Counted from the first letter of the stretch, positions 33,713 through 42,635 are shown. The stretch is 64,000 nt of DNA from Dyadobacter arcticus (GCF_011762185.1 NZ_JAASQJ010000002.1:496001-560000), one strand, 5' to 3'. Made by a program: numbers and translations. The notes: generated from the letters alone by a model not told the origin.

Positions 33713-34795
33713 TTAGAGGTCAGGCACGATCATCGAAATTCGTGTTCCCATTCCGGGCGACGACTCGATCGTAAGGTCAATAAAGCTTTCCGCCGCACGG
33801 GTTCGAAAATTTTTAAGCCCATTTCCTTCGCTTGGTTTACTTATGTCAAACCCGACACCGTCGTCTTCAATCCGCAGACAAAGTCCATCCCTGGATTGCG
33901 AGACCCTAATATTGACACTACCGGCTGACGAATGTTTGGCAATGTTGTTGATGGCCTCTTTGAAAATCAGGTATAGATTTCGGCGCTGCTCCATATTGAT
34001 CCCCAATCGGTTACCTGTTCGGGCTTCATTCTCAAACTGCACAGCAATCTCCTTTACCGCCAGCATCTGAAAAGCCAGAGAACGCATTTTTTCAAACAGC
34101 TTTGCCGGAGAATCGTTGTCGGGATTAATGGTCCAGACAGTATCCCTGATCGTATTAATGGTCTCTTCCGAATCTGACCTGATATGTGCAAGCAAGTTTT
34201 GTACTTCTGTGCTATCACCCACTTTGCGCTGGACCATATTGGTTGCCATGGCAATGCTGCTTAGCGTCGCCCCTACTTCATCATGCAAATCAGCCGCAAG
34301 GCGGTTTCGTATCGCCTGTACTTTTAGCTTTTGCTTGAAATGATAAAGAATGAAAAAGTACATCAACGCACTCAGCAACACCAGCACGTAAACAATCACC
34401 GACGGTATGAACCACCATTCTTCCATCAATTCGCGTTCAACTGAAAATGAGATTTGGGTCCGCCCGGACACATTGCCTGCCGTGATTCCCTCCACTTGCA
34501 GCTCGTAATTCCCTCCTTTCAGATTGTTATAGCGCGTCGCCGGATAGGAACTAGTAGTCCAATTGTCATCAAAGCCACGTAATTGGTAGCGGTAATGGTC
34601 AGTTTTAATGTTTTTTGAAGAGAAAAAAAAAGTCAGGTCATGGTCGGAAGCAGTAAATCGCATTGGATTGCCAGCCTGATACCGCAATACTTTTCCCGAC
34701 ACCAGGATGCTGTCGACCTGCATCTGGCCATAAAGGCTGGATATTGTCATTTGCAGGATAGCGCAAAGGAAAAGGGTATGGGGACGTTTGAGCAT
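33713..34795 (-). CDS. Sensor histidine kinase (Y_Y_Y domain, HisKA_3)
   Basis: A protein of 360 residues from ATG 34795 (MLKRPHTLFLCAILQMTISSLYGQ, signal peptide). Residues ~60-120 are a Y_Y_Y beta-sandwich ('TFFFSSKNIKTDHYRYQLRGFDDNWTTS', 'NNLKGGNYELQVEGI'). One transmembrane helix lies at ~130-155 ('WFIPSVIVYVLVLLSALMYFFILYHF'), then the HisKA_3 helix with the phospho-His ('RLAADLHDEVGATLSSIAM', ~170) and an HATPase ('LYLIFKEAINNIAKHSSA', 'LRIEDDGVGFD', 'GNGLKNFRTRAAE'). It lacks the long reg_prop propeller usual in front of Y_Y_Y. It is the first gene of the operon whose response regulator (32998-33632) is frameshifted. Confidence 0.92.
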   Translation of the reverse strand: MLKRPHTLFLCAILQMTISSLYGQMQVDSILVSGKVLRYQAGNPMRFTASDHDLTFFFSSKNIKTDHYRYQLRGFDDNWTTSSYPATRYNNLKGGNYELQVEGITAGNVSGRTQISFSVERELMEEWWFIPSVIVYVLVLLSALMYFFILYHFKQKLKVQAIRNRLAADLHDEVGATLSSIAMATNMVQRKVGDSTEVQNLLAHIRSDSEETINTIRDTVWTINPDNDSPAKLFEKMRSLAFQMLAVKEIAVQFENEARTGNRLGINMEQRRNLYLIFKEAINNIAKHSSAGSVNIRVSQSRDGLCLRIEDDGVGFDISKPSEGNGLKNFRTRAAESFIDLTIESSPGMGTRISMIVPDL

Positions 34796-34978
34796 TGGCA
34801 ATTTACCATTTCAGCTAAATCACCTAAATGTAAGTCCCTTACTCACTTGTTAATGAACCGTTTAATCGATTATAGCTGAATTTTGCTAGGCTTAGCCCGC
34901 CGATTTTTTTATCGCTGTTGCCGCAATTGCCCCCGTTTAAAGCCGCATCGACAACCTATTAAAGAAAACCCTACCCAC

Positions 34979-34986
34979 TAGCTTTG
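34979..34986 (+). promoter_or_regulatory. Candidate -7 box (TAGCTTTG) upstream of the RibD-like gene
   Basis: TAGCTTTG matches TAnnTTTG and lies 34 bp before the ATG at 35021, a typical leader length. A clear TTG at about 19-21 bp upstream is missing, so this is a partial match. Confidence 0.4.
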
Positions 34987-35020
34987 CATTATACAATGAC
35001 AAACAAAAACGAACAGCACA

Positions 35021-35572
35021 ATGAGAAAGTTAAAATTGCAGGTACAAATGACCGTTGACGGATTTATCGCAGGACCCAACGGCGAAATGGATTGGGTGTC
35101 AATGAATTGGGATGACCAGCTGAAAAATTATGTAGGGGATTTGACCACACCTGTCGACTGCATTGTGTTGGGCCGAAAACTTGCGGAAGGATTTATTCCC
35201 TACTGGGCCGCAAATCCGGAACAGGATGGTGCTGACATATTCAATGGATCACATAAAGTAGTCTTTACCAAAACGCTCGAAAAGTCGGATTGGGAAAATA
35301 CGGTTTTGGCAAAAGGCGACATTGTTGAGGAAATCACCAAATTGAAAGAACAGGATGGTGGGGATATCATTGCCTACGGCGGCGCCCATTTTGTATCAGC
35401 CCTGATCAAAAATGGATTGATTGATGAATATCATTTATTCTTCAATCCCGCCGCGATCGGTGAAGGATTGCCGATTTTTAAAGAACTCAACAGCAAAAAA
35501 GATCTGACATTAGTGAAATCCAATGCCTTTGACTGCGGCATTGTCGTCATGCATTATGAGTCAAAAAAGTAA
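35021..35572 (+). CDS. Dihydrofolate reductase family / RibD C-terminal domain protein
   Basis: A 183-residue protein with the RibD_C fold: 'KLKLQVQMTVDGFIAGPNGEMDWV', 'DCIVLGRKLAEGFIPYW', 'HKVVFTKTLEKSDWENTVLAKGDIVEEITKLKEQDGGDIIAYGGAHFVSALIKNGLIDEYHLFFNPAAIGEGLPIF'. The 'DGGDIIAYGG' stretch is the nucleotide-binding turn. Members reduce NADPH-dependent substrates related to pterins or pyrimidines, but stand-alone copies like this one (YyaP/YwjB type) have no fixed substrate. It stands as a single gene and ends at a hairpin (35605). Confidence 0.9.
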   Translation: MRKLKLQVQMTVDGFIAGPNGEMDWVSMNWDDQLKNYVGDLTTPVDCIVLGRKLAEGFIPYWAANPEQDGADIFNGSHKVVFTKTLEKSDWENTVLAKGDIVEEITKLKEQDGGDIIAYGGAHFVSALIKNGLIDEYHLFFNPAAIGEGLPIFKELNSKKDLTLVKSNAFDCGIVVMHYESKK

Positions 35573-35604
35573 TCTCCATTATTTTTCCGAAGCAAACGAA
35601 ATCT

Positions 35605-35632
35605 ATCGCCCCGGGCCTAAGCCTGGGGCGAT
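35605..35632 (+). terminator. Intrinsic terminator candidate after the RibD-like gene
   Basis: A 12-bp stem, ATCGCCCCGGGC with GCCTGGGGCGAT (one G-T wobble) and loop CTAA, followed by a weak TTTAAAT run, 33 bp after the stop at 35572. Confidence 0.7.
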
Positions 35633-35823
35633 TTAAATAGGAAGATATATTTTAAAATATAGCTCCCTGGCCTTGCTCACTTTTACCGATGATGGCACCA
35701 ATTATCCAAATAAGCTAAAAGAACGACTGCAAAAAAAAACAGCGGACTTCTTAAATCGTCTGGTATAATCGTGGCGTATATTTATGCAAAGTGTTGAACC
35801 ACGGATAGGTAATCGGGCAAAAT

Positions 35824-36549
35824 ATGAAAGTCATCAAAGAAAAACATGCATTGGCAATGCGGTGGACCCACTGGGTCAACTTTCCGATCCTGGCTATCAT
35901 GATCTGGAGTGGCCTGCTCATTTATTGGGCCCACGGCGTTTACTCCATCACGCTTTTTGGACACACTTTTGTGAAATTTTTCCCGGATTGGTTTTACCAG
36001 TTTTTCAACCTCCGCAGGCGATTGGCGGAAGGCATGGCGTTCCATTTTTTGTTTATGTGGTTTTTCGCTGTTAACGGGTTTTTGTATGTCCTTTACACCA
36101 TCATATCAGGCGCGTGGCGGGAGCTTATTCCAAAAAAATCATCGTTCAAAGAGGCTTGGCTGGTTGTTTTGCATGATCTGCACATCCGCAAAACCCTGCC
36201 CCCGCAAAACAAGTATAACGCCGCACAAAGAATTGCCTATACTGCTATCATCGTCATGGGATTTGGATCGCTGGTCACTGGGCTGGCGATTTACAAACCC
36301 GTTCAGTTTTACTGGATCACCTGGCTTTGCGGCGGCTATGGTTTCGCCAGGATACTTCATTTCGCTTTAACGATCGGTTATGTTTTATTTTTTGTTATTC
36401 ATATTGTGCAGGTAATTCTGGCGGGCTGGAACAATTTCAGGTCTGTTATTGCAGGATTTGAGGTTTTACAGGAGCCAGCCGTACCGGGGCTGGAACAAAT
36501 ACAGGATGAGCCAAATTTAATCACCGATCCCAGTGGACCAAAAGACTAA
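35824..36549 (+). CDS. Cytochrome b/b561-type membrane subunit of a molybdoenzyme
   Basis: A 241-residue membrane protein with four to five helices and the histidines expected for diheme b-type cytochromes: 'KHALAMRWTHWVNFPILAIMIWSG' (two His around the first helix), 'EGMAFHFLFMWFFAVNGFLYVLY', 'IAYTAIIVMGFGSLVTGLAIY' and 'RILHFALTIGYVLFFVIHIVQVILAGW'. It fits thiosulfate-reductase/formate-dehydrogenase-like cytochrome b subunits, which pass quinol electrons to a periplasmic partner. The molybdopterin subunit follows with a 17-bp overlap, so the two form a complex. This replaces the MsrQ/YedZ protein seen in the E. coli system. Confidence 0.9.
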   Translation: MKVIKEKHALAMRWTHWVNFPILAIMIWSGLLIYWAHGVYSITLFGHTFVKFFPDWFYQFFNLRRRLAEGMAFHFLFMWFFAVNGFLYVLYTIISGAWRELIPKKSSFKEAWLVVLHDLHIRKTLPPQNKYNAAQRIAYTAIIVMGFGSLVTGLAIYKPVQFYWITWLCGGYGFARILHFALTIGYVLFFVIHIVQVILAGWNNFRSVIAGFEVLQEPAVPGLEQIQDEPNLITDPSGPKD

Positions 36550-37300
36550 TACCGTCGAACAGAAGATAAAAAGAAGGAGTTTTATCTCATTTGCCACGTT
36601 TGCAGTGCTTTCTGGTGCTGCTTTTGGAGGTTGGAAATGGCTTTATAACTCGCCCAAAGAGGAAGCCGGCATAACCGCACGGGCACGCGTGCCTCTGCGT
36701 AAAGCCATGAACAAGACGGAAGTGTTTTTCAGGAATTTTTTCAGCGGCAATCATTTGGTCAAAACTTATCCGAAAGATCGGGCTGCTCAAAAGGTAAGGG
36801 TAAACAGTATGATCGGTTTGGAAAAGGAGGGTTTTAATCCCGAAGAATGGGAGCTGACGGTTGCAAAAAGCAAAGACGATGTCTTCAAACTTAAAATGGA
36901 AGATATTAGGGCATTGCCCAAAACTGAAATTATTTTTGATTTTAAATGCGTGGAGGGCTGGGATCAAATCCAGCATTGGGCCGGTGTGCGGTTTATCGAT
37001 TTTATCGCGCACTATCAACTTGAAAATGAGACGAGAATGCAATACGTAGGTATGAAAACGCCAAATTCAAAGTATTATGTTGGGCTGGACATGGCCAGTG
37101 CCCTGCATCCGCAAACCATTTTGGCCTACGAAATGAATGACAAACCGCTAACTTCCGAACATGGAGCGCCACTGCGACTGATTATCCCTGTCAAATACGG
37201 CATCAAAAATCTGAAAAGGATTGGCACCATATCATTCAGCGATAAGCGTCCGGGAGATTTTTGGGCTAGACATGGTTATGACTATTATTCCGGGTTATAA
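36533..37300 (+). CDS. Periplasmic molybdopterin oxidoreductase of the sulfite oxidase/MsrP (YedY) fold
   Basis: A 255-residue protein starting at GTG 36533 (no ATG fits in frame), overlapping the cytochrome b gene. The N-terminus 'IKRRSFISFATFAVLSGAAFGG' is a Tat-like signal with a twin arginine. The Moco domain has the single molybdenum-ligating Cys in 'FDFKCVEGWDQ' (Cys139), then 'WAGVRFIDFI', 'YYVGLDMASALHPQTILAYEMNDKPLTSEHGAPLRLIIPVKYGIKNLKRIG', the sulfite-oxidase family core. MsrP-type enzymes reduce methionine sulfoxide in envelope proteins. The MsrB gene 51 bp downstream supports that role, but sulfite or nitrate chemistry cannot be excluded. Confidence 0.88.
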   Translation: MDQKTNTVEQKIKRRSFISFATFAVLSGAAFGGWKWLYNSPKEEAGITARARVPLRKAMNKTEVFFRNFFSGNHLVKTYPKDRAAQKVRVNSMIGLEKEGFNPEEWELTVAKSKDDVFKLKMEDIRALPKTEIIFDFKCVEGWDQIQHWAGVRFIDFIAHYQLENETRMQYVGMKTPNSKYYVGLDMASALHPQTILAYEMNDKPLTSEHGAPLRLIIPVKYGIKNLKRIGTISFSDKRPGDFWARHGYDYYSGL

Positions 37301-37351
37301 TTGATTTCGAACCAAATTTTAAATAACAAACAACAATTAAATCATCAACAC

Positions 37352-37840
37352 ATGAGAGCGTTTCAGATTATTTTTTCTTTAATTATTTTTTGTTCAACAC
37401 TTGCGTGCAGCCAGGACCGGCAAAAAAAATCTGCCCAGAAAGAGACCTATCCGATTATGAAAACGGATGAACAATGGCAGAAACAGTTATCCAAAGAGGC
37501 TTATAGCATTATGGTAAAAAAAGGCACCGAGCGTCCTTACCAGAACCCATATTGGGATAACCACCAAAAAGGATTTTATGTGAGCGCCGCAACCGGTGAT
37601 ACGCTATTTACTTCCGACACAAAATTCGAGTCAGGAACCGGTTGGCCTAGTTTCTACAAGCCTTACAATGAGAAGGCAGTGAAGGTAGTGTCAGACAGGT
37701 CGCTTGGAATGGTGCGGGAAGAAGTGGTGGAAAGCAAAACCGGTCTGCATCTTGGCCATCTTTTCGACGACGGCCCAAAGCCTACCGGAAAGCGGTATTG
37801 CATGAATTCTTATGCATTAAAATTTGTGCCGGCAAAATAA
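37352..37840 (+). CDS. msrB: Peptide-methionine (R)-S-oxide reductase, lipoprotein
   Basis: A 162-residue MsrB. A signal peptide with lipobox ('FCSTLACSQ', Cys ~17) places it on the envelope side. The catalytic domain shows 'WQKQLSKEAYSIMVKKGTERPYQNPYWDNHQKGFYVSAATGDTLFTSDTKFESGTGWPSF' and the end 'SKTGLHLGHLFDDGPKPTGKRYCMNSYALKF', with the catalytic Cys150 in 'RYCMNS'. The zinc-binding CxxC pairs of many MsrB proteins are absent; the equivalent position reads 'AATGD'. The ATG at 37352 is preferred to one at 37301. It is third in the operon with the cytochrome b and molybdoenzyme. Confidence 0.93.
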   Translation: MRAFQIIFSLIIFCSTLACSQDRQKKSAQKETYPIMKTDEQWQKQLSKEAYSIMVKKGTERPYQNPYWDNHQKGFYVSAATGDTLFTSDTKFESGTGWPSFYKPYNEKAVKVVSDRSLGMVREEVVESKTGLHLGHLFDDGPKPTGKRYCMNSYALKFVPAK

Positions 37841-37953
37841 AATTTAAAATCCTGGAAATTCCGTCCCCGGTTTCATAACCTCTTATCACCCGTTCGTTGC
37901 TGGTATGAACATGCCAAAAACCAGTTAGATTTCACTTAAACCAAATAAACAGT

Positions 37954-38247
37954 ATGGTCAAATTAGCAATTTTGGCACGGCTTGAGGCCAAGCCTGGTAA
38001 GGAGCAGGAAGTAGCCGACTTCATCGCAGGTGCACTTCCATTGGCTATGGAGGAAGAAGGGACCATCAACTGGTTTGCCTTGCAAATGGGCCCGTCAACA
38101 TTCGGCATTTTTGACACTTTCGAAACGTCAGAAGCCAGAGCCGCACATTTGGGCGGCCAGATTGCAAAAGCGCTGATGGAACATGCGCCCGATTTGCTCT
38201 CAGCTGATCCCGTCATTGAGATGGTCGATCTGTTGGCGGTCAAGTAA
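37954..38247 (+). CDS. Antibiotic biosynthesis monooxygenase (ABM) fold protein, quinol monooxygenase-like
   Basis: A 97-residue ferredoxin-like dimeric alpha/beta barrel protein: 'VKLAILARLEAKPGKEQEVADFIAGALPLAMEEEGTINWFALQMGPSTFGIFDTFETSEARAAHLGG'. This is the standard layout of ABM/YgiN-type proteins, which act without cofactor on quinols or break down peroxy intermediates. It sits between MsrB and the dienelactone hydrolase in the same direction but with gaps above 100 bp, so shared transcription is unclear. Confidence 0.88.
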   Translation: MVKLAILARLEAKPGKEQEVADFIAGALPLAMEEEGTINWFALQMGPSTFGIFDTFETSEARAAHLGGQIAKALMEHAPDLLSADPVIEMVDLLAVK

Positions 38248-38458
38248 AAGCATCTGAATACTACCCTTCACAATAATTGCAGTCAACAACAAGAAAAATG
38301 CATCCGCTTAAAGTTATAAAAAAGTCGCTCAACAATTTCTGGTCCCCCGGGCAGAACCCACGGCAATATTCGGCTCTGCTGCACAACGCAAGTAAATGAC
38401 AGCACTTGGCCTCTTATCTGTATGTTTTCGGATCAAACAACCCAGACTAATCATCGAC

Positions 38459-39346
38459 ATGAGCGAAATCAAAAAAGAAGATATTAAACAGGAGGTTTTC
38501 GACCTATATGACGACTATGCACATAACCGGCTTGAAAGACGGGATTTTATGCAAAAATTATCGACTTATGCAGTGGGAGGGATCACGATCGCATCGCTGA
38601 TGAGTTTTCTTATGCCTGATTATCATGGCGCAATCCAGGTTCCGGCCAATGATCCGCGGTTGAAATCGGACTATGTTACATACGAATCTCCAAAAGGTGG
38701 CGGAAAGATTAAAGCATTGCTTTCCGAGCCCGCGGATGCAAAAGGAAAATTGGGCGGAATTGTCATTGTCCACGAAAATCGTGGCCTCAACCCCCACATT
38801 GAAGATGTGGCCAGACGGGCCGCTCTCGCCGGTTTTATCTCAATTGCCCCGGATGCATTGACACCATTGGGAGGCTATCCCGGAAATGACGACGATGGCC
38901 GGGCCATGCAGAGCAAACGCGACAGAAATGAGATGCTGGAAGATTTTATAGCAGCATATGATTATCTGAAAAGCAATAAAGATTGCAACGGAAAAATCGG
39001 TGTGGTGGGCTTCTGCTTTGGCGGAGGCATAGCCAATTTAATGGCGGTCCGGATACCTGACTTAGCGGCATCAGTACCGTTTTACGGAGGTCAGCCACCG
39101 GTGGAGGATGTCCCCAAAATAAAAGCTCCACTCCTGATTCAATATGCAGAACTGGATACGCGCGTGAACGAAGGCTGGCCTGCTTATGAAGCAGCTTTAA
39201 AAGCAAATAAAAAGGAATATACGGCTTACGTATATCCGGAAGTGAACCATGGTTTCCATAATGACACGACGCCACGGTATGACAAAGCTGCCGCGGAACT
39301 TGCCTGGAAACGAACGATTGATTTTTTCACCGAAAAACTCAAATAA
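38459..39346 (+). CDS. Dienelactone hydrolase family protein with Tat-type leader
   Basis: A protein of 295 residues. The N-terminus '[30 protein letters not shown]' looks like a Tat signal anchor (twin Arg, then hydrophobic helix). The alpha/beta hydrolase domain has '[41 protein letters not shown]', the nucleophile elbow 'VGFCFGGG' with Cys186, an acid in '[13 protein letters not shown]' and a His in '[10 protein letters not shown]', the Cys-Asp-His triad of dienelactone hydrolases. Members open lactone rings in aromatic catabolism, but many have other ester substrates. The ATG at 38459 is chosen because the residues before it (from 38396) lack the family pattern. Confidence 0.9.
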   Translation: MSEIKKEDIKQEVFDLYDDYAHNRLERRDFMQKLSTYAVGGITIASLMSFLMPDYHGAIQVPANDPRLKSDYVTYESPKGGGKIKALLSEPADAKGKLGGIVIVHENRGLNPHIEDVARRAALAGFISIAPDALTPLGGYPGNDDDGRAMQSKRDRNEMLEDFIAAYDYLKSNKDCNGKIGVVGFCFGGGIANLMAVRIPDLAASVPFYGGQPPVEDVPKIKAPLLIQYAELDTRVNEGWPAYEAALKANKKEYTAYVYPEVNHGFHNDTTPRYDKAAAELAWKRTIDFFTEKLK

Positions 39347-39354
39347 GTCACCGG

Positions 39355-40086
39355 TTAACGAACCTTAACCCGTACTTCCACACGTCTGTTGCGTTTCCTG
39401 TTCTCCTCACTATCATTTGGAGCGACGGGGACTTTGCTTCCAAATGCTCTGCTTTTTATTCTGGAAGAGGCTATCTGGCGCTTGGTCAGGTATTCCTTGA
39501 TCATTTCCGCACGGTCACTGGAAAGTTCGAAGTTCTCGGCTGGGTCGCCTGTGCTGTCCGTATGTCCGGCAAGCTCAATGTCAAGCACTTCATGACTTGT
39601 CAAAAAGTCAGCTATCCGCTCTAATTCCATCGTCGATTTTGCTAACATGATCGCCTGACCCTGGTTGAAATAAAGTACCGATGTAATGTCTTCCGATAAA
39701 ATGGCTTTTGGTGATTCCAAGTTATTACCCGGCGTTCGGGAGAGATAAAAAACTTCTGTTGAATTCATTTTGCCTGCTGAAATGGATTCATTTAAAGTCT
39801 CATATCCATCGGCATAGATGGTAATGTTACTTGTGTCTTTGGGAGGAATTTTAAATTTATAAACCTTATCCTCGAATGCAGGTACGATTTGCTTTCCAGG
39901 CTTTTGACCAACCACGATGATCGTCGCATTGACCGGCTGCAAGGTATGCTTATCCAGGACCCGGACAGTAACCCTGGTCCTGGATATTATAGGCCCATTA
40001 GGCGCATTTACCTTTGCAAAGTCCTGGCCAAAACCACTTATCCAGCAAAAAAATATCAGTAAACAAGCATACAGGATTGTCTTCAT
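39355..40086 (-). CDS. OmpA-family protein with PEGA-like N-terminal domain
   Basis: A 243-residue secreted protein: signal peptide (MKTILYACLLIFFCWISGFGQ), a beta-rich N-terminal part ('VRVLDKHTLQPVNATIIVVG', 'KFKIPPKDTSNITIYADGYETL', resembling a PEGA/carboxypeptidase-regulatory-like domain, ~35-110), then an OmpA C-terminal peptidoglycan-binding domain (~135-243) with 'LNIELAGHTDSTGDPAENFELSSDRAEMIKEYL', 'SRIKSRAFGSKVPVAPN' and 'NRKRNRRVEVRV'. (The peptide around position 160 reads 'LDIELAGHTDS'.) I infer an envelope protein that anchors to peptidoglycan. It converges with the dienelactone hydrolase 8 bp from its stop. Confidence 0.9.
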   Translation of the reverse strand: MKTILYACLLIFFCWISGFGQDFAKVNAPNGPIISRTRVTVRVLDKHTLQPVNATIIVVGQKPGKQIVPAFEDKVYKFKIPPKDTSNITIYADGYETLNESISAGKMNSTEVFYLSRTPGNNLESPKAILSEDITSVLYFNQGQAIMLAKSTMELERIADFLTSHEVLDIELAGHTDSTGDPAENFELSSDRAEMIKEYLTKRQIASSRIKSRAFGSKVPVAPNDSEENRKRNRRVEVRVKVR

Positions 40087-40284
40087 AAATATCTCAATGT
40101 TCTCGGTCCGCCTAAATAATATTGCTTATATATAAAGTTTTACAATATGCTAACTTACTCTAAGCTTTGAAAACTGACGAATGAAAACGATTGAATCGGT
40201 TTATAAACCAACCGGCGGCCCGACGATCATTGAGTCATAATCTTTATATAACTTTTGCATTGCCACCGTGTCGGTGCGCCCGTC

Positions 40285-40536
40285 TTAAGCTGCATCCGCC
40301 AGCACCAGACGGCTTGCGATATCCATTGGCCGGATATCAAATCCAAGTTTCTGGATTTTTTTCCAGAGATAATCTTCCACAATGCTGGTCAACAGATCAT
40401 AGTTGTCAGCATTCGCCAATTCCTCATTCACTCTATGGATTTCTGAACTAAGCGCATTGAAGTAAAAATGCATGAGCCAATATCCCTTGATGTAATCCCG
40501 TAAATGAGCGGACAGTTGAAAGTAGGTGAAGATCAT
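40285..40536 (-). pseudogene. Relic of an AraC-type regulator (sensor domain fragment)
   Basis: An 83-codon frame. Its start, 'HLRDYIKGYWLMHFYFN', matches the N-terminal strand of AraC regulators with a DUF6597-type sensor ('L..YIKGYW'). The rest, 'EIHRVNEELANADNYDLLTSIVEDYLWKKIQKLGFDIRPMDIA', resembles the helical stretch before the DNA-binding domain in those proteins. The section between (about 130 residues) and the entire C-terminal HTH are missing. I read it as an internally deleted, truncated regulator. It might still be expressed as a small protein. Confidence 0.5.
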
Positions 40537-40685
40537 TAATTAAACTTGTTCTTAATCAAGCCTTTATTTACAAAGTTTAGGAATTTTTGTGAGTTTAAAT
40601 GGTATAAAATCGGCATTACAATCTGGGTTTAAGAAAAAGGCACGTTATTTATAAATAAATACAAAGTGCCTTATCCTAACAAACC

Positions 40686-41810
40686 ATGATAAAACTTTCC
40701 GAAAATCATCGAAGCATTAATTTGGCTGCATCTTTGCTAAGCCTGGTTTTGATCATTGCGCTTTTGTACGTCCTGCAAGGCGTGCTGGTGCCGTTGTTAT
40801 TTTCCATACTTCTTGCGATTTCGTTGTTTCCAATTACACGTTTTTTCGAAAAATATAAGTTTAACCGCGTCTATGCCTCGCTGCTCTCGGTGCTGATTGC
40901 GATTGTGCTGATTGGAAGCCTTGTCTGGTTTATCATTCACCAGGTCATCGTGATCGGTGCAAACGGAAGTGATATTCAGGTGCGTTTCATGCACATTCTG
41001 GACACCATACAAAAATGGGTAACCATGCGTTTTGGGATCGAACAGGGGGAAATTACGAAACAGATTACTACTTTTTCCAACAGGGTTGTCGGCAATGCGG
41101 GTACCATTCTCAGTACTGCGTTTGGTTCTGTGGGCGGCATCCTAGCGAGTGTTGTGATCGTGCCATTGTTCACCTTCTTTTTGCTATACTACCGCGACTT
41201 TTTCCGTGAATTCTTTTTTCACGCATTTGCCTCGACATCCAAAGAATTGGTTAGCGAGGTGCTGGATAAGATTTACTATGTCGTGCAGAGTTATCTGGTC
41301 GGTCTGGTAACGGTGATGGGCATCGTTGCCATCCTAAACACGGTTGGGCTCCTTGTTTTGGGCATTCCCTACGCCTGGTTTTTTGGCATTCTGGCCTCAC
41401 TTCTCATGCTGATCCCCTATATCGGGATTGCAATCGGCTCTATTTTGCCTGCCTTGTTTGCATTAGCGACCAAAGACAGCGTCTGGTATGCAGTTGGCGT
41501 TGTCGCCTGGTTCCAGATTGTCCAGTTTTTGGAAGGCAATTTCCTGACGCCCAACATTGTCGGCGGAAAAGTAAGCATCAATCCGCTGATGGCGCTGATC
41601 GGGCTTTTGTTAGGCGGCATGCTTTTCGGTGTGGCGGGATTGATCCTGGCCATTCCTATCACTGCTGTATTGAAAGTCATCTTCGACGCAATCCCTTCTA
41701 TGAAAGCTTATGGCTTTCTGATAGGCGAACCTGAGCGTTATCACCTCAAACGCTTTTCCGGTAAGATCATCATGAAGAGGTGGAAGATTAATCAAGTAAA
41801 AAATTCGTAA
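40686..41810 (+). CDS. AI-2E family transporter
   Basis: A 374-residue membrane protein of the AI-2E/UPF0118 family. Helices at the N-terminus ('LLSLVLIIALLYVLQGVLVPLLFSILLAISLFPITRFFEKY'), a soluble middle segment, and the conserved C-terminal block 'VVQSYLVGLVTVMGIVAILNTVGLLVLGIPYAWFFGILASLLMLIPYIGIAIGSILPALFAL' and 'FLEGNFLTPNIVGGKVSINPLMALIGLLLGGMLFGVAGLILAIPITAVLKV'. Members export autoinducer-2 or act as Na+/H+ or Na+(Li+)/H+ antiporters; the substrate is not readable here. The gene is 21 bp from the transglutaminase gene, so the two may be co-transcribed. Confidence 0.92.
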   Translation: MIKLSENHRSINLAASLLSLVLIIALLYVLQGVLVPLLFSILLAISLFPITRFFEKYKFNRVYASLLSVLIAIVLIGSLVWFIIHQVIVIGANGSDIQVRFMHILDTIQKWVTMRFGIEQGEITKQITTFSNRVVGNAGTILSTAFGSVGGILASVVIVPLFTFFLLYYRDFFREFFFHAFASTSKELVSEVLDKIYYVVQSYLVGLVTVMGIVAILNTVGLLVLGIPYAWFFGILASLLMLIPYIGIAIGSILPALFALATKDSVWYAVGVVAWFQIVQFLEGNFLTPNIVGGKVSINPLMALIGLLLGGMLFGVAGLILAIPITAVLKVIFDAIPSMKAYGFLIGEPERYHLKRFSGKIIMKRWKINQVKNS

Positions 41811-41831
41811 CCACAAACAAATCAACTTAAT

Positions 41832-42635
41832 ATGAAAATGAAAGGAAGGAGTGTAATCACTTATAGTGTTTATGCGCCTACAAATGTGACAACGATGCTG
41901 CGTCCGCGACGTCAGGATGGACAATCCATCATTCAAGAGGGTTTCCAGATTGAGCCTTCAGTCACTTTTTCCGAATTCACGGATATTTATGGCAACCCAT
42001 GCCAGCGGGCGATCCTGCCACCAGGCACAGTGACCATTACCACGGAAGTACAGGCTCAGGTGAATGCTACCAAGCCCATCCCCAATCCTGTCCCTGAGTT
42101 TGTCATGATCGGCGATTTGCCCGACGAAGTAATGCATTACATCCTTCCAAGCAGGTACTGCCAGTCAGATCTGCCTGAAATTGGAAAGCTGGCGATGGAT
42201 ATAGCCGGAAACTTCAAGCCTGGTTATGATCAGGTCGAAGAAATCAGGAAATGGATCCATCAAAATGTGAAATACCAATATGGAACTACCGATTCGTTCA
42301 CAACTGCTTTGGATATTGCAAGAAACAGGATCGGCGTATGCCGTGACTTTACGCATTTAGCGATTGCCCTTTGCCGTAACCTGAGCATCCCAACCCGTAT
42401 GACCGTGGGATATCTGGACAAACTACAGGAAATGGATCTTCATGCCTGGTTTGAGGTATACATTGGCGGAGGTTGGTATACGTTCGATGCCGTACAACAA
42501 CAAACAGAAGGTTATCGGATTGAGATAGCACATGGCCGGGATGCTGCGGATGTGGCTATGGTAACGCAATTCGGAAATGCGACATTGGACTCTTTGCATG
42601 TAGAAGTACAATTGCTTGAAGCGGAACCAGCTTAA
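41832..42635 (+). CDS. Transglutaminase-like cysteine peptidase family protein
   Basis: A 267-residue protein without signal peptide. The C-terminal half holds the transglutaminase core: 'YDQVEEIRKWIHQNVKYQYGTTDSF', 'GVCRDFTHLAIALCRNLSIPTRMTVGYL' with Cys170, 'DLHAWFEVYIGGGWYTFDAVQ' with His and Asp, giving the Cys-His-Asp triad. The N-terminal ~100 residues ('YSVYAPTNVTTMLRPRRQ', 'PCQRAILPPGTVTITTEVQ') form the beta-barrel-like lead domain common in bacterial transglutaminase-like proteins. Members cleave or cross-link peptides; none has a defined substrate here. Its stop overlaps the amylase stop by 4 bp in convergent orientation. Confidence 0.9.
   Translation: MKMKGRSVITYSVYAPTNVTTMLRPRRQDGQSIIQEGFQIEPSVTFSEFTDIYGNPCQRAILPPGTVTITTEVQAQVNATKPIPNPVPEFVMIGDLPDEVMHYILPSRYCQSDLPEIGKLAMDIAGNFKPGYDQVEEIRKWIHQNVKYQYGTTDSFTTALDIARNRIGVCRDFTHLAIALCRNLSIPTRMTVGYLDKLQEMDLHAWFEVYIGGGWYTFDAVQQQTEGYRIEIAHGRDAADVAMVTQFGNATLDSLHVEVQLLEAEPA

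Noticed and set aside
38298-38399. A 33-codon frame starting MHPLKVIKKSLNNFW upstream of the dienelactone hydrolase
   Set aside because: Short, no recognisable pattern and no supporting context; could be chance.
42632-42635. Four-base overlap between the transglutaminase and amylase stops
   Set aside because: Convergent stop overlap of this size is ordinary in compact genomes.
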